A DNA stretch of 12,884 nt from an uncultured Amylibacter sp. (GTDB taxonomy: Bacteria > Pseudomonadota > Alphaproteobacteria > Rhodobacterales > Rhodobacteraceae), in contig CALLAV010000322.1 of assembly GCA_938001995.1 (NCBI GenBank), forward strand, positions 1 through 12,884, written 5' to 3'. The notes below the pieces were generated by a model. It searched no databases. It had not been told where the DNA came from and saw only the letters and a program-made list of their open reading frames with translations. Shown here piece by piece: positions 7,852 to 12,884 of the stretch (position 1 is the stretch's first letter; every line of letters starts with the position of its first letter). Made by a program: the position numbers and the translations under genes.

Positions 7852-8029
7852 TTTTGTGAAATTTTGCGATATTCCAAATACTTCACAAGTGTCATTAAGA
7901 AACCTGCGTTACAAATGCGTAAAGTGAGGCGAGGAAAAGCCCCGCAACGGCTACCAACACACGGCATCTTTGCGGGACTGTTACTCGTTACTCACTTTAC
8001 GCGTAGCTCTGTTATGGCGCTGTAACGAG
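7852..8029. ncRNA. Candidate structured RNA (unassigned family)
   Basis: Five stems can be drawn by eye. TTGTGAA (7854-7860) pairs with TTCACAA (7882-7888), enclosing TTTG/CAAA. CGTTACA (7907-7913) pairs with TGTAACG (8021-8027). A 14-bp stem joins 7915-7928 to 7991-8004 with a single G-U. CGAG (7930-7933) pairs with CTCG (7984-7987), and CCCGCAA (7941-7947) pairs with TTGCGGG (7970-7976) under a 22-nt loop. Together 7907-8027 make one rod of about 120 nt with internal loops and a 16-nt bulge. Inverted repeats read the same on both strands, so the strand is open. I do not recognise 6S, tmRNA, RNase P, SRP RNA or a known riboswitch. A degenerate miniature element or a leader of the DUF2794 gene is an alternative. 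Confidence 0.35.
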
Positions 8030-8092
8030 ACGATTCTGTGATCCAATTGGGGCAATTCCACGGTCTTTTCACGCCTTGAATCCGACCATTAA

Positions 8093-8108
8093 TTAACTTG
8101 CCATTAAC
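8093..8108 (+). promoter_or_regulatory. Consensus CtrA-type binding site upstream of the DUF2794 gene
   Basis: TTAACTTGCCATTAAC matches the alphaproteobacterial CtrA full-site consensus TTAA-N7-TTAAC exactly. It ends 24 nt before the ATG at 8133, a position where CtrA boxes commonly overlap a -35 region. A CcrM-type GANTC site lies at 8078-8082. Binding is inferred from the motif alone. Confidence 0.5.
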
Positions 8109-8132
8109 ACATCTTCGGCCCAAACTGTGGGC

Positions 8133-8477
8133 ATGAACATGCAGAACGTGACACGAATTCCAGCAGGCAAAGGCTTTGACGCCGTTCACTATCACCGAAC
8201 GGAGCTGGCCCCCATTATGTCCCTGTATGGCCAAATGGTGGCAGCAGGCGAATGGCGCGATTATGGCATCAGTGCCCTGCGAGAAGTTGCGATATTCTCA
8301 ATTTTTCGCCGTACCGCGGAACACGCGCTGTACCGTATTGAAAAGCGCCCAAAGCTTCAGGGTAAGCAAAGCATGTATTGCATCATTGGTATGGATGGTC
8401 GCATCCTAAAACGTGGCAATGATTTGAAGAATGTGCTGCGCGTGTTGGAGCGTAAATTAATCCGTGCTGTGGATTAA
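8133..8477 (+). CDS. DUF2794 family protein
   Basis: A 114-residue protein recognised by its alphaproteobacterial DUF2794 pattern: LYGQMVAAGEWRDYGI (31-46), REVAIFSIFRR (50-60), ALYRIEKRPKL (65-75) and DGRILKRGNDLKNVLRVLERKL (88-109). No signal peptide or membrane segment is visible; it is a small basic, probably cytoplasmic protein. The family has no established function that I know of. The start is uncertain: GTG 8127, ATG 8133 and ATG 8139 are all in frame and none has a good Shine-Dalgarno sequence; ATG 8133 is chosen as the first ATG. A consensus CtrA box lies just upstream, suggesting cell-cycle-linked expression. Its TAA (8475-8477) interlocks with the stop codon of the opposing NlpC/P60 gene. 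Confidence 0.85.
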   Translation: MNMQNVTRIPAGKGFDAVHYHRTELAPIMSLYGQMVAAGEWRDYGISALREVAIFSIFRRTAEHALYRIEKRPKLQGKQSMYCIIGMDGRILKRGNDLKNVLRVLERKLIRAVD

Positions 8478-9286
8478 GGCCGTCTGATTGAGGTGACCTC
8501 TTTTCCCTCGGCTTGCAAAATCCGCGCTTTCACCAAGTCCAAAGGTTCCACGGTCGTTGCCATATGATGCCCGTTCGCATGCACAATCGCGTCGGCATCA
8601 ACCATCATCCCAACGTGGCCTTGCCAGAACACCAAATCGCCGCGCTGCGTGTGCCCACTGGCAACGGCGAAGAACGCTTCTTGCTGATCGCTGTCACGCG
8701 GGCAGTCTTGACCCGCCGCCCGCAATGCCGCGTGGATCAAGCCTGAGCAATCAATTCCGAAGTTACTGTCGCCGCCCCAAAGGTATGGCACGCCAAGGAA
8801 CCGCAACGCAGTGGCCGCCGCGTCCGTCTCCAGATCCCGTAAGGGCACAACCTGCTGTTCTGGCACATACCCATCTGCAACCCGCCAAAATGCGTCACCT
8901 TGATCCGCGGCTGCAACCGTCGCCCCGAACGGCAGCGCCATCACAGGTATCGTCTTGATTGAGCGGCTGGCGTAAACATGCGCGCCCAGTGTTGTAACTC
9001 GATGTGTGGGCTCTGCCACCTCGCGCAGATCACTGACTGCTATGTATCCAACAAAGCCGCTCGGCACAGCAAAGCCAAAGGCATAGTCATCGACCTCTTC
9101 GAGCACGCAAAACCCATCGCCATGCACCAACTGCCGATCGAGCGCCCCTGCTGGTTCGGTCAATAAATCAGCAACAGATGCAGAGACAGATCGCAATTCA
9201 CCTTCGACGAAATCCACACCGTCCACGGATCCGCGTAAACTCTCATGCGCAACCGATCCATTGCAGCGAAAAGTCCGTCGATCCAT
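8474..9286 (-). CDS. NlpC/P60 family cysteine peptidase with SH3-like N-terminal region
   Basis: A 270-residue protein. Residues about 1-150 look like the two bacterial SH3-type modules found in YkfC-like peptidases; residues about 155-270 are the NlpC/P60 domain. The catalytic cysteine is Cys180 in GIDCSGL, the histidine is His224 in WQGHVGMMVD, and the third residue is His236 in VHANGHH, 12 residues on, as in YkfC-type enzymes. These cleave the gamma-D-glutamyl to diaminopimelate bond of murein peptides. No signal peptide is visible, so it probably acts on imported or released peptides in the cytoplasm. The ATG at 9286 shares its A with the TGA of the upstream M17 aminopeptidase gene (TGATG), pointing to translational coupling; a GTG at 9289 (GTGA overlap) is an equally close alternative. 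Confidence 0.9.
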   Translation of the reverse strand: MDRRTFRCNGSVAHESLRGSVDGVDFVEGELRSVSASVADLLTEPAGALDRQLVHGDGFCVLEEVDDYAFGFAVPSGFVGYIAVSDLREVAEPTHRVTTLGAHVYASRSIKTIPVMALPFGATVAAADQGDAFWRVADGYVPEQQVVPLRDLETDAAATALRFLGVPYLWGGDSNFGIDCSGLIHAALRAAGQDCPRDSDQQEAFFAVASGHTQRGDLVFWQGHVGMMVDADAIVHANGHHMATTVEPLDLVKARILQAEGKEVTSIRRP

Positions 9287-10671
9287 CACTTCGCGGCCCT
9301 TGTTTCGACAAGTTGCAACATCGCCCGTGCTGACATGCAGGCCCCGCCTTTGGTGCGGCCCGGCTTGGCACTCGGCGTCCAGCCATAGATATCGAGATGC
9401 ACAAAGTTCGCGGTCTTTTCTACGAACCGCCGCAAGAACAACGCCGCCGTAATGGAACCCCCGAAGCCACCTGCAGGCGCGTTGTCGAGGTCCGCTACAT
9501 CTGGTTCAATCATTTCTTCGTAAGCGTCCCAAAACGGCATCCGCCACAGCGGGTCCGCAACCGCCGTTCCTGCCGCCGTCAGCTCGTCTGCTAAATCATC
9601 GCCGTCCGTATAAAACGGCATCACATCAGGGCCAAGCGCCACACGCGCCGCCCCCGTCAACGTCGCTTTGCACACTAACAAATCAGGCTCTTCTTCGTCC
9701 GCCAGCGCCAGCGCATCCGCCAGCACCAGCCGCCCTTCGGCGTCCGTATTGTTGATCTCAACCGTCAGCCCCTTGCGCGAGGTCAGCACATCTTGTGGAC
9801 GAAACGCGCCCGCGGAAATCGAGTTTTCGACCGCTGGCACAATCACGCGCAACCGCACAGCCAACCCCAGCGACATGATCATTTGCGCAAGGCCCAAAAC
9901 CGTCGCCGCACCGCCCATATCTTTCTTCATTAGACCCATCGACGCACCGGGTTTGATGTTCAGCCCGCCCGTATCAAAACAAACGCCTTTACCGACCAGC
10001 GTGATCTTCGGGTCTGTCGGCTTGCCCCACACCATATCCAGCAAGCGCGGCGCTTGATCAGACGCGCGCCCGACCGCATGGATCATCGGAAAGTTGTGGA
10101 CCAAAAGATCGTCACCCAACACCACATCCGCCTTTGCGCCATAATCCCGTGCCAGCTTTAAAAACGCTGCTTCCAGCATCTCTGGCCCCATATCCGATGC
10201 TGGCGTGTTGATCAGATCACGGGTCAGAAAGTCCCCTGCGACGATTGCCTCCAGACGTGCAGCATCTACGCCGTTTGGTGCAACCAACCGAGCCTTTGGG
10301 GCGGATTTCTTTTTGTAGCGATCAAAGACATATCCAGAAAGAAGCCACGCCAGTGCTGCCTCTTCCTTCTCGGCTCCGTTCAGACCCGATGCTATCTCGT
10401 AGACGCCAGCTGGCAATTTCACCGCTGCATGACCCATATGCAAACGCCCGCGTGCCCGTTTCGCGGATGTTCCCCAGCCCACAAGTGCGCGTGCAATGCC
10501 GTCATCAGACGGGACACACAGAACTTCGCCCAGCTTGCCCGTAAATCCGTTTGCTTTGGCCCAAGCCACCGTTTGCGCAGGGGCATGTTTCGTGAATTGG
10601 TCAAACGTATCGGACGCGATGACGTCAATTGGAATGGCGGCATCGGTAGAGGTTGCGAATGTTGCGGACAT
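9286..10671 (-). CDS. M17 family leucyl-type aminopeptidase
   Basis: A 461-residue cytoplasmic metallo-aminopeptidase, which removes N-terminal amino acids from peptides using two metal ions. The C-terminal catalytic domain is complete. By alignment of spacing to E. coli PepA, the metal ligands are Lys228, Asp233, Asp251, Asp310 and Glu312, and the catalytic pair is Lys240 and Arg314. The intervals (5, 18, 59 and 2 residues) match exactly, and NTDAEGRL (308-315) is the family signature. The N-terminal domain (about 1-150) is divergent, as in the PepB-like branch common in alphaproteobacteria. The ATG at 10671 has GGAG five nt upstream on the minus strand; the frame is open to 10713 but without a better start. 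It overlaps the NlpC/P60 gene, so both are probably made from one transcript. Confidence 0.94.
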   Translation of the reverse strand: MSATFATSTDAAIPIDVIASDTFDQFTKHAPAQTVAWAKANGFTGKLGEVLCVPSDDGIARALVGWGTSAKRARGRLHMGHAAVKLPAGVYEIASGLNGAEKEEAALAWLLSGYVFDRYKKKSAPKARLVAPNGVDAARLEAIVAGDFLTRDLINTPASDMGPEMLEAAFLKLARDYGAKADVVLGDDLLVHNFPMIHAVGRASDQAPRLLDMVWGKPTDPKITLVGKGVCFDTGGLNIKPGASMGLMKKDMGGAATVLGLAQMIMSLGLAVRLRVIVPAVENSISAGAFRPQDVLTSRKGLTVEINNTDAEGRLVLADALALADEEEPDLLVCKATLTGAARVALGPDVMPFYTDGDDLADELTAAGTAVADPLWRMPFWDAYEEMIEPDVADLDNAPAGGFGGSITAALFLRRFVEKTANFVHLDIYGWTPSAKPGRTKGGACMSARAMLQLVETRAAK

Positions 10672-10773
10672 AGGAACTCCAAGGCTTTTGCCACAAGCTA
10701 CTCTCATTTCCACAAGGGATTAAATGCCTATTTCGTGTTTTGGTGCTAATCCACCCCCGCAATCGTAAACAAA

Positions 10774-10817
10774 CCATTAATGCCGACACGTCCGCATAGA
10801 CGTGTCGGCATTAATGG
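10774..10817 (-). terminator. Perfect 19-bp inverted repeat, probable terminator of the MscS gene
   Basis: CCATTAATGCCGACACGTC (10774-10792) is exactly repeated in reverse complement at 10799-10817 across a 6-nt loop, CGCATA. It lies 45 nt past the stop of the mechanosensitive channel gene (minus strand). Read on that strand the stem is followed by TTTGTTT, a usable U-tract, so termination of the channel gene is the simplest reading. Each arm also contains the self-complementary octamer CATTAATG. A 19-bp perfect stem is longer than a terminator needs, so a protein-binding or repeat-element role is possible. Confidence 0.6.
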
Positions 10818-10826
10818 AAATTTAAC
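10811..10826 (+). promoter_or_regulatory. Second CtrA-type motif, overlapping the palindrome
   Basis: TTAATGGAAATTTAAC again fits TTAA-N7-TTAAC exactly. Its first half lies in the right arm of the 19-bp inverted repeat. It is 140 nt upstream of the aminopeptidase start with the hairpin in between, so a regulatory role is less obvious than for the site at 8093. Confidence 0.25.
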
Positions 10827-10861
10827 TAAGTGAGCACACCAAGCCACACCTAAACTTTGAC

Positions 10862-12247
10862 TTAATCGTTCGGCATTGGCGCTGGGGTTGGGCGATCATT
10901 CAAAATCGTCACATCACGGCGTGGGAACGGAATTTCGATGTCGTTCTCTTTCAGAACATCCCAAAGCGCCAGATACACATCACCACGCACATTGGTCAGA
11001 CCAGCCGTGCTGTCCTTGATCCAAAACCGCAGCGTGAAATCAATCGAACTGTCACCGAGGTTCACGATATGGCACACAGGTTTTGGGATTTTCACCACCC
11101 GCGACACATTCAACGGCGCTTCGGATGCCAGCCGTTTCACTTCGTGCGGGTCACTGGCATAGGCCACGCCGAATTGTATTTCCAGTCGCACCAGATCGGA
11201 TGAATGGGACCAGTTGATCACTTGGCTGGTGATGAAATCTTCGTTCGGGATCAGATATTCCCGTCCGTCCCGCGTCAGCACCGATGCATACCGCGCGCCC
11301 AACTGCGTGATCCAGCCAAACGTCCCATCGAGCGAGATCACATCCCCAGGCTTAATCGACTTATCGAGCAGAATGATCACACCCGACACAAGGTTCGACA
11401 CAATCTTTTGTAAGCCAAAACCGATGCCCAAACCAATCGCACCCGACAACAACGCCAAGTTTCCGATATCAAAACCGATCACCCGCAGCCCGATCAGGAA
11501 TGCAATCGTATAAAGCCCCAGCTGCAACGCCTTGTTCAGCAACACACGGATAGACGGCGACATATCATCAATATCGTTGATCCGCTTCGATCCCGCTTTC
11601 GATAGGAAGCTCGCCACCACGAACAACACAGCCAGCGACACAATCGCGATCAGCACCGTCAACAACGAAACCCGCGTCCCACCCGTATCCAGCGCAACCG
11701 TATCAAGTGCATTGGACACCGTGTCACGCAGACCGAAAATTTCGAGCACGACAAAAATGCCGATCATCCACCGCACAATCGCGCGCACCGACTGGGATTT
11801 AATCAATCGGGTGGTCACCACCACCACCAACCACCACAACGCCAGAGTTGCTGCAATCGAAACGAAATAAGACCGGCTCGGCCACGTCATTTCGCGCATT
11901 ACAAAAACCGTGCCCCATGACATGACCACAAAGATCATAAGCCACAACCATTTGGTCAGAACCGAGCAGAACCGCAGAAACCATTTTGGCAGCCCATGCG
12001 ATTTGCCCAAACGAGCCCGAATACGGGGCCGATAGAACTGCGCGAAACACCACGACACGAACAGGAGGGCCAGAATAATCGCCAACTGATAGCCGGACCA
12101 AGGCTGCGTCAAACGTGTGATCAGCTTTTCGCCCATATCAATCAGCATTTCTGACTGCTCCGCCACGCTCGGCAATTCAGCCGCTGGTTCTGGCGTTACT
12201 TCTGTCGTCGCTGTCGTTTCTGCCTCTGTTGTGGTCTCTTCTTCCAC
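10862..12247 (-). CDS. MscS-family mechanosensitive ion channel
   Basis: A 461-residue inner-membrane channel. Members open under membrane tension and release solutes during hypo-osmotic shock. After an acidic Thr/Glu-rich tail (about 1-30), hydrophobic segments lie near 52-70, 98-116, 127-146, 157-173, 194-214 and 237-256. The pore-lining region follows with the MscS signature around GIGFGLQKIVSNLVSGVII (274-292), then KSIKPGDVISLDG (296-308), the beta domain with LIPNEDFITSQVINWS (332-347), and the alpha-beta cytoplasmic domain to the end. This is longer than E. coli MscS (286 residues) because of extra N-terminal membrane segments, a common larger type. The start is a GTG at 12245-12247; an in-frame TAG two codons upstream rules out a longer form, and the Shine-Dalgarno sequence is weak. 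It diverges from leuC and is followed by the strong inverted repeat at 10774-10817. Confidence 0.92.
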   Translation of the reverse strand: MEEETTTEAETTATTEVTPEPAAELPSVAEQSEMLIDMGEKLITRLTQPWSGYQLAIILALLFVSWCFAQFYRPRIRARLGKSHGLPKWFLRFCSVLTKWLWLMIFVVMSWGTVFVMREMTWPSRSYFVSIAATLALWWLVVVVTTRLIKSQSVRAIVRWMIGIFVVLEIFGLRDTVSNALDTVALDTGGTRVSLLTVLIAIVSLAVLFVVASFLSKAGSKRINDIDDMSPSIRVLLNKALQLGLYTIAFLIGLRVIGFDIGNLALLSGAIGLGIGFGLQKIVSNLVSGVIILLDKSIKPGDVISLDGTFGWITQLGARYASVLTRDGREYLIPNEDFITSQVINWSHSSDLVRLEIQFGVAYASDPHEVKRLASEAPLNVSRVVKIPKPVCHIVNLGDSSIDFTLRFWIKDSTAGLTNVRGDVYLALWDVLKENDIEIPFPRRDVTILNDRPTPAPMPND

Positions 12248-12330
12248 GCTCTACGCCCCGTCTTGCTTTCCCTTAAGATAGACTTTTTTGCGCTTTTGGT
12301 AAGGGTCATTTCCACAAAGCCCAACGCCCC

Positions 12331-12359
12331 TTGATAGAATCCCCTCCGCAGGGTATTCC
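12331..12359 (+). promoter_or_regulatory. Candidate distal leuC promoter overlapped by a hairpin
   Basis: TTGATA (12331-12336) and TATTCC (12354-12359) are 17 nt apart. The -10 falls in the perfect inverted repeat GCAGGG-TATT-CCCTGC (12348-12363). The -35 is 5/6 to consensus and the -10 is 3/6. Transcription from here would give leuC a leader of about 145 nt. Confidence 0.3.
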
Positions 12360-12370
12360 CTGCCCTTATG

Positions 12371-12460
12371 ATGACCAGATTCACAATGGATGACCGCACC
12401 CGCCTGCCGTGGCGTTTCCACGGCGGCCTCGTTGCGCGCATCACAGGGCTATCTGCGTAA
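12371..12460 (+). CDS. Possible 29-codon upstream ORF in the leuC leader
   Basis: An ATG at 12371 (with another at 12368) opens a frame of 29 codons ending in TAA at 12458-12460. The peptide is basic and reads MTRFTMDDRTRLPWRFHGG and onward to GLSA. It has only three scattered leucines, so it is not a classic leucine attenuation peptide. No clear Shine-Dalgarno sequence precedes it. It could be a real small protein, a leader peptide, or chance. It spans the GC-rich hairpin at 12404-12426, and its stop lies in the palindrome at 12455-12469. Confidence 0.25.
   Translation: MTRFTMDDRTRLPWRFHGGLVARITGLSA
12404..12426 (+). promoter_or_regulatory. GC-rich hairpin in the leuC leader
   Basis: CTGCCGTGG (12404-12412), loop CGTTT, CCACGGCGG (12418-12426) form a 9-bp stem with one G-U pair. 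No U-tract follows, so it is not a normal terminator. It may shape the leader RNA. Confidence 0.35.
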
Positions 12461-12469
12461 ACTTTACGC
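12455..12469. promoter_or_regulatory. 15-bp palindrome upstream of leuC, operator-like
   Basis: GCGTAAA-C-TTTACGC is a perfect inverted repeat with a one-base centre, 41 nt before the leuC ATG. TTTACG (12463-12468) within it and AATATT (12486-12491), 17 nt apart, make a second possible promoter, so a protein bound here would cover a -35. The spacing suits a dimeric regulator, but none is identified. Confidence 0.35.
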
Positions 12470-12510
12470 CCCCCATCCATTAGCCAATATTTTCAGCCGG
12501 AGGATACAAA

Positions 12511-12884
12511 ATGTCCGCACCAAAAACACTCTATGATAAAATCTGGGACGCCCACGTTGCCCACGAAGCCGAAGACGGCACTTGCCTTTTGTACATCGAC
12601 CGTCACCTCGTTCACGAAGTGACCTCCCCGCAAGCCTTCGAAGGTTTGCGCATGTCAGGCCGCACCGTGCGCGCACCTGAAAAAACAATCGCTGTGCCAG
12701 ATCACAACGTACCGACCACGTTGGGCCGTGAAGACCCAGAAACCATGCCAGAAGACAGCCGCGTGCAAATGGCGGCGCTCGATCAAAACGCGAAAGAGTT
12801 TGGCATCCACTACTATCCTATGAACGACGTGCGCCAAGGCATCGTTCACATCGTTGGCCCCGAACAGGGCTGGACCTTGCCGGG
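12511..12884 (+). CDS. leuC: 3-isopropylmalate dehydratase large subunit LeuC, 3'-partial
   Basis: The first 124 codons of leuC, open to the window end. The start [15 protein letters not shown], the [20 protein letters not shown] segment (26-45), [11 protein letters not shown] (59-69) and [20 protein letters not shown] (101-120) are diagnostic of LeuC. With LeuD it forms the 4Fe-4S isomerase that converts 2-isopropylmalate to 3-isopropylmalate in cytoplasmic leucine synthesis. The cluster cysteines lie beyond the window. The ATG has a strong GGAGGA ribosome binding site (12499-12504) at 6-nt spacing. The 263 nt between it and the divergent MscS gene hold two promoter candidates, two hairpins, a palindrome and a possible small ORF. 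Confidence 0.96.
   Translation, partial: MSAPKTLYDKIWDAHVAHEAEDGTCLLYIDRHLVHEVTSPQAFEGLRMSGRTVRAPEKTIAVPDHNVPTTLGREDPETMPEDSRVQMAALDQNAKEFGIHYYPMNDVRQGIVHIVGPEQGWTLP

Larger units (their letters stand above)
7660..8132. other. 473-nt gene-free, structure-rich intergenic region
   Basis: No convincing protein gene lies between hspQ and the DUF2794 gene. The frames open here (87-91 codons on plus, 86 on minus) use codons rare elsewhere in the window (ATA, AGG, CTA) and show no family resemblance. What the stretch does hold is folding potential: a small hairpin at 7689-7706, an inverted repeat at 7852-7889, a long multi-stem fold at 7907-8029, and a CtrA-type box at 8093-8108. GANTC sites (the CcrM methylation target in alphaproteobacteria) occur at 8032-8036 and 8078-8082. 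Confidence 0.6.

Noticed and set aside
7864..7874. 11-nt match TTGCGATATTC shared with 8287-8297 in the DUF2794 gene
   Set aside because: The copies are in different reading frames and similarity stops at once on both sides, so a duplication is not supported.
7707..7967. Minus-strand open frame of 86 codons in the same spacer
   Set aside because: No family resemblance and no ribosome binding site; its 5' part lies within the folded region.
7750..8025. Open frame of 87 to 91 codons in the hspQ-DUF2794 spacer
   Set aside because: It starts after a G-rich run but uses codons rare in this genome (ATA, AGG, CTA), resembles no family I know, and runs through the long inverted repeats. Structured RNA or DNA explains the region better.
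12358..12365. Minus-strand GGGCAGGG, fitting the E. coli FtsK-orienting KOPS pattern
   Set aside because: A single 8-mer cannot show polarity, it is part of a local hairpin, and the motif's use in this lineage is not established here.
12455..12469. GCGTAAA as a window-wide regulatory word (also at 6314, 7917, 8450, 8970, 9234)
   Set aside because: Three of the copies lie inside coding sequence and share no context. Only the paired, palindromic arrangement near leuC is kept as a site.
12196..12480. Minus-strand open frames upstream of the MscS gene
   Set aside because: They overlap the leader and MscS start in other frames, and have basic, low-information sequence without family resemblance.

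Overview
The window looks like chromosomal core sequence from an alphaproteobacterium, most likely the Rhodobacterales/roseobacter group. The evidence is the gene content and order: amidase, class I aminotransferase, ftsK, lolA; a DUF2794 gene; an M17 aminopeptidase overlapping an NlpC/P60 peptidase; and a typical leuC start. Protein styles and the moderately GC-rich composition fit. I see no insertion sequence, phage gene, CRISPR array, tRNA or rRNA, and no compositional island. The taxonomic call is inference from family resemblance; no search was run.

Layout. Positions 2-907 (+) hold the C-terminal part of an amidase-signature enzyme whose start lies outside the window. Positions 1040-4961 (+) hold a DapC-like aminotransferase followed after 4 nt by ftsK, ended by a terminator. 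lolA (5049-5657, +) follows and meets a convergent lytic-transglycosylase-like lipoprotein gene (5676-6257, -) at a shared two-way terminator hairpin. An AEC-family permease gene (6344-7225, -) lies upstream of the lipoprotein gene and diverges from hspQ (7333-7659, +). A 473-nt gene-free stretch (7660-8132) holds strongly self-complementary sequence and a consensus CtrA box in front of a DUF2794 gene (8133-8477, +). That gene interlocks stop codons with an NlpC/P60 gene (8474-9286, -), which overlaps the stop of an upstream M17 aminopeptidase gene (9286-10671, -). A 190-nt spacer with a perfect 19-bp inverted repeat separates these from an MscS-type channel gene (10862-12247, -). The channel gene diverges from leuC (12511 to past the window end, +), which has a structured leader with a possible 29-codon ORF.

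Functional themes. Several genes serve the envelope and division: FtsK (septum and chromosome segregation), LolA (lipoprotein transport), a murein-hydrolase-like lipoprotein that may itself be a LolA client, an NlpC/P60 plus aminopeptidase pair that may recycle murein peptides, and an MscS channel. A DapC-like aminotransferase, if correctly named, would feed meso-diaminopimelate to the same wall.

No complete new multi-gene system is visible. The most novel-looking items are non-coding: the structured region at 7852-8029 with two mutually exclusive pairings, the CtrA-type boxes at 8093-8108 and 10811-10826, the long palindrome at 10774-10817, and the leuC leader.
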